Source of the DNA: Izhakiella australiensis
GTDB lineage: Bacteria > Pseudomonadota > Gammaproteobacteria > Enterobacterales > Enterobacteriaceae
Direction of reading: 5' to 3'
DNA length: 64,000 nucleotides
Assembly: GCF_002006995.1 (NCBI RefSeq)
Contig: NZ_MRUL01000016.1
Span: 45,483 to 109,482, forward strand
The position numbers and the translations under genes were made by a program. Every line of letters starts with the position of its first letter. Position 1 is the stretch's first letter. The notes beneath the pieces are model-generated. The model did no database searches, was not told where the DNA came from, and was given only the letters and a program-made list of their open reading frames with translations. Of this stretch, positions 60,605-64,000 are shown piece by piece.

Positions 60605-60727
60605 GAAGTTTCCAGGTTGTGCATTAAACTGAGCGGGATTGTAGGGGCTCAATTTACGATGTCCAGCCGTGTGTTAAATAGATGTATAGAAGTCTGGATT
60701 TCCAATCGCGGTAATTGTAGCATGCGC

Positions 60728-60882
60728 GCACCGGTATTATGTGAAATGGGAATCCAGTGTAAATCTGGAGCTGACGCGCAGCGGTAATAAGTGTCATGAC
60801 AACAGCCTCGTGCAGACACTGTCCTTGTGATGGGAAGTCGTTGTCATTTATGACTTTAAGCCCGAAGACCTGCCGGTGTTAC
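60728..60882 (+). promoter_or_regulatory. Adenosylcobalamin riboswitch of btuB
   Basis: The leader matches the E. coli btuB aptamer in order: GGGAATCCAGTGTAAATCTG, then GAGCTGACGCGCAGCGGTAA, GACACTG and GGGAAGTC, and the B12 box AAGCCCGAAGACCTGCC. Outer pairing is CACCGG (near 60729) with CCGGTG (near 60873). The expression platform runs on to the btuB start. Adenosylcobalamin should switch off btuB translation. Confidence 0.95.
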
Positions 60883-60958
60883 GTCGCTTTCGTACGGCCA
60901 TCGCGTGCTATACGCCGTATGCTGCGGCATCCTGAGTTCTGATTTGGATGCTCATAAA

Positions 60959-62845
60959 ATGATGAATAAAAAAAACTCGCTGTGCGCGTTAAGCGCCACG
61001 GCGGTTGTGTTCTGCGCGCCTTATGCTTTTGCGCAGGAAAATGATGATACGATGGTCGTCACCGCGAACCGATTCGCTCAGCCGGTTTCTTCCGTGCTGG
61101 CTTCAACCACTGTGGTAACAAAAGACGAAATAGAACGCTGGCAGTCGAAAAACCTGGTGGAAGTTATGCGCCGTCTGCCGGGGGTGGATATTGCCCAAAA
61201 CGGCGGCATTGGACAGAGCGCCTCGCTCTATGTTCGTGGCTCCGAAGCGCGCCACACGCTGGTGCTGGTGGATGGCATACCGCTGGCTAAGCCTGGAATA
61301 ACCGGCGTTGCTGATTTTAATCAAATTCCAATCTCTCTGGTCCAGCGCGTCGAATTTATCCGCGGTCCGCGCTCAGCGGTTTATGGTGCCGATGCGATTG
61401 GCGGCGTAGTTAATATCATTACCCAAAGTCACGATGATAACGCCAGTATCTCCGCCGGTGCCGGTTCCGATCATTACCAGGAATATAGCGGTAACTTCAG
61501 TAAGAACGTGACCAAAGATACACGCATCACGCTGGCAGGCTCATTTCAGGATACTAAGGGTTATAATATTCAGCCCAATTCAACCTGGCCGGCTGACGGC
61601 GACCGTGACGGCTGGAATAACAAAGCCTTTTGGGCTGGGGTTGAGCATACTTTTAATCAAAATTTCTCGGCCTTTTTCCGCGGTTATGGCTATGGCGCGG
61701 GCAGTGATTATGACGCGGGTTCATTTGGTGGCCAGGACGCGCAGCAAATCTATAATCACACTTATGATGCCGGCCTGCGTTTTAACGATGGCGACTATGC
61801 TTCGCAGCTGATTGCCAGCTATCAGAAATACAAAGCGCTTAATTACGTGACTGCGGAAGGGCGCTATGCCGATAGCGACAGCCTTGACGACATGGAGCAG
61901 CGTACGCTGCAGTGGGGCAATACGCTGCGGCTAGGTCAGGGGATGGTCAGCGCGGGCGTAGACTGGAAGCAGGAGCGCCTGCTCTCGGTCGGCCAGAGCT
62001 TTTCGACATTTGGCCGGGAAAGCGATCGCTATCAGCAGAACAACAGTGGTGCGTACCTGACCGCACAGCAGCAGCTGGGAACGGTAACCCTGGAGGGCTC
62101 TGTTCGCGGTGATGATAATGAAGACTTTGGTCGCCATGGCACCTGGCAAGCCGCTGCTGGCTGGGAGTTTATTCCTGATTATAAGTTGACTCTCTCTTAC
62201 GGTACGGGTTTCCAGGCGCCGACACTCGGACAGCTTCATGGGCAAAAAAGGTTTGATATCGCCTCCAATCCCAACCTGAAACCTGAGGAGTCAAAACAGT
62301 GGGAAGCCGATCTGGATGGTATTAGCGGTCCGCTAACCTGGCGGCTCGCGGCCTGGCATAATCAGGTTGAAAACCTGATTGATTATGCCAGCGATCCGGT
62401 GACCTTCCAGGGGGGCTACTACAACTTAAAATCGGCAACGATGAAAGGACTTGAGTGGACCGGTGAGATTGATACCGGTCCGCTGAATCATCAGCTCACG
62501 CTTACTTATCTGGATGCCCGCCGCGATTCAGATGATGAAGTCCTGGCGCGCCGTGCCCGTCAGCAGCTGAAGTATCAGCTTGGCGTTACGCTGTATGACT
62601 TCGATATTGATGCCATTTACCAGTACTTTGGCAAACGCTACGACAATAACACCAGCGAATATACCTCCGGGCAGCGCCGTTTGCCCAGTTACAGTACGGT
62701 GGATCTTGCCGTGTCGTATCCAATCACCTCTCACCTGACGGTTCGTGGTAGAATTGCTAACCTGTTCGATAAAGATTACGAGACAGCGTATGGCTACCAG
62801 ACTCCCGGAAGAGAGTACTTTGTTAACGGAACTTACACCTTCTGA
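60959..62845 (+). CDS. btuB: Vitamin B12 outer membrane receptor BtuB
   Basis: The product is about 628 residues: a signal peptide (to about 24-25, ending YAFAQ), a TonB box DDTMVVTANRFAQ, a plug domain (MRRLPGVDIAQNGG, FIRGPRSAVYGADAIGGVVN) and a 22-strand barrel ending NGTYTF with terminal Phe. It imports cobalamin across the outer membrane with TonB energy. Start ATG 60959 or 60962 is equivalent; longer frames lie in the riboswitch platform. Its last 56 bp overlap murI. Confidence 0.95.
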   Translation: MMNKKNSLCALSATAVVFCAPYAFAQENDDTMVVTANRFAQPVSSVLASTTVVTKDEIERWQSKNLVEVMRRLPGVDIAQNGGIGQSASLYVRGSEARHTLVLVDGIPLAKPGITGVADFNQIPISLVQRVEFIRGPRSAVYGADAIGGVVNIITQSHDDNASISAGAGSDHYQEYSGNFSKNVTKDTRITLAGSFQDTKGYNIQPNSTWPADGDRDGWNNKAFWAGVEHTFNQNFSAFFRGYGYGAGSDYDAGSFGGQDAQQIYNHTYDAGLRFNDGDYASQLIASYQKYKALNYVTAEGRYADSDSLDDMEQRTLQWGNTLRLGQGMVSAGVDWKQERLLSVGQSFSTFGRESDRYQQNNSGAYLTAQQQLGTVTLEGSVRGDDNEDFGRHGTWQAAAGWEFIPDYKLTLSYGTGFQAPTLGQLHGQKRFDIASNPNLKPEESKQWEADLDGISGPLTWRLAAWHNQVENLIDYASDPVTFQGGYYNLKSATMKGLEWTGEIDTGPLNHQLTLTYLDARRDSDDEVLARRARQQLKYQLGVTLYDFDIDAIYQYFGKRYDNNTSEYTSGQRRLPSYSTVDLAVSYPITSHLTVRGRIANLFDKDYETAYGYQTPGREYFVNGTYTF

Positions 62846-63656
62846 TCTTCGTCCCACCGTGCTGGTATTTGACTCCGGCGTCGGTGGGCTTTCTGTGTAT
62901 GACGAAATCAGACAGCTACTACCCGGTTTGCATTATCTGTATGTCTTCGACAACGAGGCGTTTCCCTATGGGGAAAAGTCCGAGGAGTTTATCGTTGACC
63001 GGGTAGTGCAAATCGTTGACGCCGCCACCCGGCTCTATCCGCTGGCGCTGGTGGTCATTGCCTGTAACTCTGCCAGTACCGTCACTTTACCCGCGTTGCG
63101 TCAGCACTTTGCTTTTCCTGTCGTTGGCGTGGTGCCGGCCATTAAACCCGCAGCCAGGCTCACGCGTAATGGCGTAGTGGGGTTGCTGGCAACGCGCGGC
63201 ACGGTTAAACGCCCCTATACGCATGAGCTGGTTTCTCGTTTTGCTAATGAATGTAAAACTGAGATGCTGGGTTCTGCGGAGTTGGTGGAGCTGGCTGAAG
63301 CCAAGCTGCACGGCAAAGCCATATCTCTTGATGAAATTCGTCACATACTTCAACCCTGGCTACGTATGGCTGAACCACCTGATACGGTGGTGCTTGGCTG
63401 TACGCATTTCCCGTTGTTAAACGAGGAGTTGCAGGCAGTTCTGCCCGAAGGCACCCGATTGATTGATTCGGGGGCGGCAATAGCGCGGCGTACGGCATGG
63501 CTGCTGGCGAACGAAGCTCCTGATGCCTGCTCTGCGGATGCATCGCGGGCATTTTGCCTGAGCCTGGATGAACAGGCCGTACAACTTTTGCCCGTTTTAC
63601 AGCGTTATGGCTTCGAAACGCTGGAAAAGCTCTCACTTCAGCCGTTGAGTGAGTAA
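62790..63656 (+). CDS. murI: Glutamate racemase
   Basis: The 288-residue product starts MATRLPEESTLLTELTPSDL. The fold blocks are VLVFDSGVGGLSVYDEI and the two catalytic cysteines in VIACNSASTVTLPAL and VVLGCTHFPLLNEEL. It makes D-glutamate for peptidoglycan. It begins inside btuB (56-bp overlap in another frame), as in E. coli, so translation may be coupled. The rrn promoter follows. Confidence 0.96.
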   Translation: MATRLPEESTLLTELTPSDLRPTVLVFDSGVGGLSVYDEIRQLLPGLHYLYVFDNEAFPYGEKSEEFIVDRVVQIVDAATRLYPLALVVIACNSASTVTLPALRQHFAFPVVGVVPAIKPAARLTRNGVVGLLATRGTVKRPYTHELVSRFANECKTEMLGSAELVELAEAKLHGKAISLDEIRHILQPWLRMAEPPDTVVLGCTHFPLLNEELQAVLPEGTRLIDSGAAIARRTAWLLANEAPDACSADASRAFCLSLDEQAVQLLPVLQRYGFETLEKLSLQPLSE

Positions 63657-63667
63657 AAAAACGGCAG

Positions 63668-63727
63668 TTAATTATAATTTTGCAATTAGCACTTGTCAGC
63701 GCATCTGAAGCGCCTATAATGCGCCTC
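63668..63727 (+). promoter_or_regulatory. rrn P1 promoter with AT-rich upstream element
   Basis: -35 TTGTCA (63693-63698), 16-bp spacer, -10 TATAAT (63715-63720), then the GC-rich discriminator GCGCC that gives stringent control by ppGpp. The AT-rich TTAATTATAATTTTGCAATT just upstream fits an UP element. Confidence 0.9.
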
Positions 63728-63813
63728 CACTGGCACGGCACAGCGGCAACGCGGACGGGGTCAGCAGGACGATGAAGCGATTCAGAATCCTGGCGGAGGA
63801 AAGGAAAAAATCC

Positions 63814-63841
63814 TTGACTCTTCAGCGGCAAAGCGTAATAT
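63814..63841 (+). promoter_or_regulatory. rrn P2 promoter
   Basis: -35 TTGACT (63814-63819), 16-bp spacer, -10 TAATAT (63836-63841), about 120 bp after P1, the usual tandem layout of E. coli rrn operons. Confidence 0.88.
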
Positions 63842-64000
63842 ACGCAGCCCGCGCCACGAGATAAAGTGGCACTGCTCTTTAACAATTTATCAGACAATCT
63901 GTGTGGGCACTCGCAGGATTGATATCGCAAAACTATTTGATGTATCAAGTCTTGAAGAGTGAACACGTAAATTCATTACGTAACCGTCAGGTTTTAATTA
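63842..64000 (+). promoter_or_regulatory. rRNA operon leader with antitermination boxes (16S gene lies just beyond)
   Basis: boxB-like hairpin GCCAC...GTGGC (63853-63870) and boxA TGCTCTTTAACA (63873-63884), then TGTGTGGGCACTCG, are the nut-like antitermination signals of enterobacterial rRNA. The end of the window (AGGTTTTAATTA) resembles the tract just before mature 16S, so the 16S gene should start at or just after 64000. No mature rRNA sequence is in the window. Confidence 0.88.

Overview
The window is a chromosomal segment from a Gram-negative enterobacterium, most likely family Erwiniaceae (Pantoea, Erwinia or Mixta type). The backbone follows the Escherichia coli order: cpxA-cpxR-cpxP, fieF-pfkA-sbp-cdh, tpiA-yiiQ-yiiR-fpr, glpX-glpK-glpF, zapB-rraA, hslU-hslV-ftsN-cytR-priA, rpmE, metJ-metB-metL-metF, ppc, argE-argC-argB-argH, oxyR-sthA-fabR-yijD-trmA, btuB-murI, then an rRNA operon promoter. 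Differences from E. coli point away from Escherichia itself: a 404-residue argG sits between argB and argH, emrD sits beside fpr and glpX, and menA is missing between rraA and hslU. The genus call is inference from gene order and protein similarity recalled from memory.

Left end, 1-4805: the Cpx envelope-stress regulon (cpxA start, cpxR, a CpxR box, cpxP), then an accessory pocket before fieF. It holds a Phd/Doc toxin-antitoxin pair with its palindromic operator, a zinc-ribbon membrane protein split by an in-frame TAG, an orphan TagO/VasI-like periplasmic protein, a TM2/zinc-ribbon protein, an inverted repeat and a 19-copy hexanucleotide array. The cpxP terminator and its downstream flank (about 60 bp) occur twice and bracket the toxin-antitoxin to VasI segment.

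Region 4806-8898 carries fieF, pfkA, sbp and cdh. An accessory island of about 13.6 kb (8900-22560) lies between cdh and tpiA, which are closer together in E. coli. It has three parts: a yhjD/yhjC-like pair with a divergent dehydrogenase; PhzF, GST, MocR and LysE genes; and a D-amino-acid-type module (RidA, polar amino acid ABC transporter, DSD1-family deaminase, IclR regulator, plus a second binding protein). The module fits uptake of an amino acid, deamination inside the cell and hydrolysis of the reactive enamine by RidA.

Region 22565-38655 is core: triosephosphate isomerase, glycerol uptake and phosphorylation, class II FBPase, cell-division factors ZapB and FtsN, the HslVU protease with a good sigma-32 promoter, CytR, PriA and ribosomal protein L31. 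Region 38664-46889 has a secreted penicillin-V-acylase-like Ntn hydrolase and a LysR gene, the MetJ-controlled methionine genes with clear met boxes, and a frameshifted hypothetical gene. Region 46929-55608 has ppc and the divergent arginine genes with a tandem ARG box pair. The right end has oxyR, sthA, fabR, yijD, trmA, a cobalamin riboswitch with btuB, murI overlapping btuB, and the rrn P1/P2 promoters and antitermination leader. The window ends close to the expected 16S rRNA start. I found no tRNA gene, CRISPR array, integrase or complete insertion sequence.
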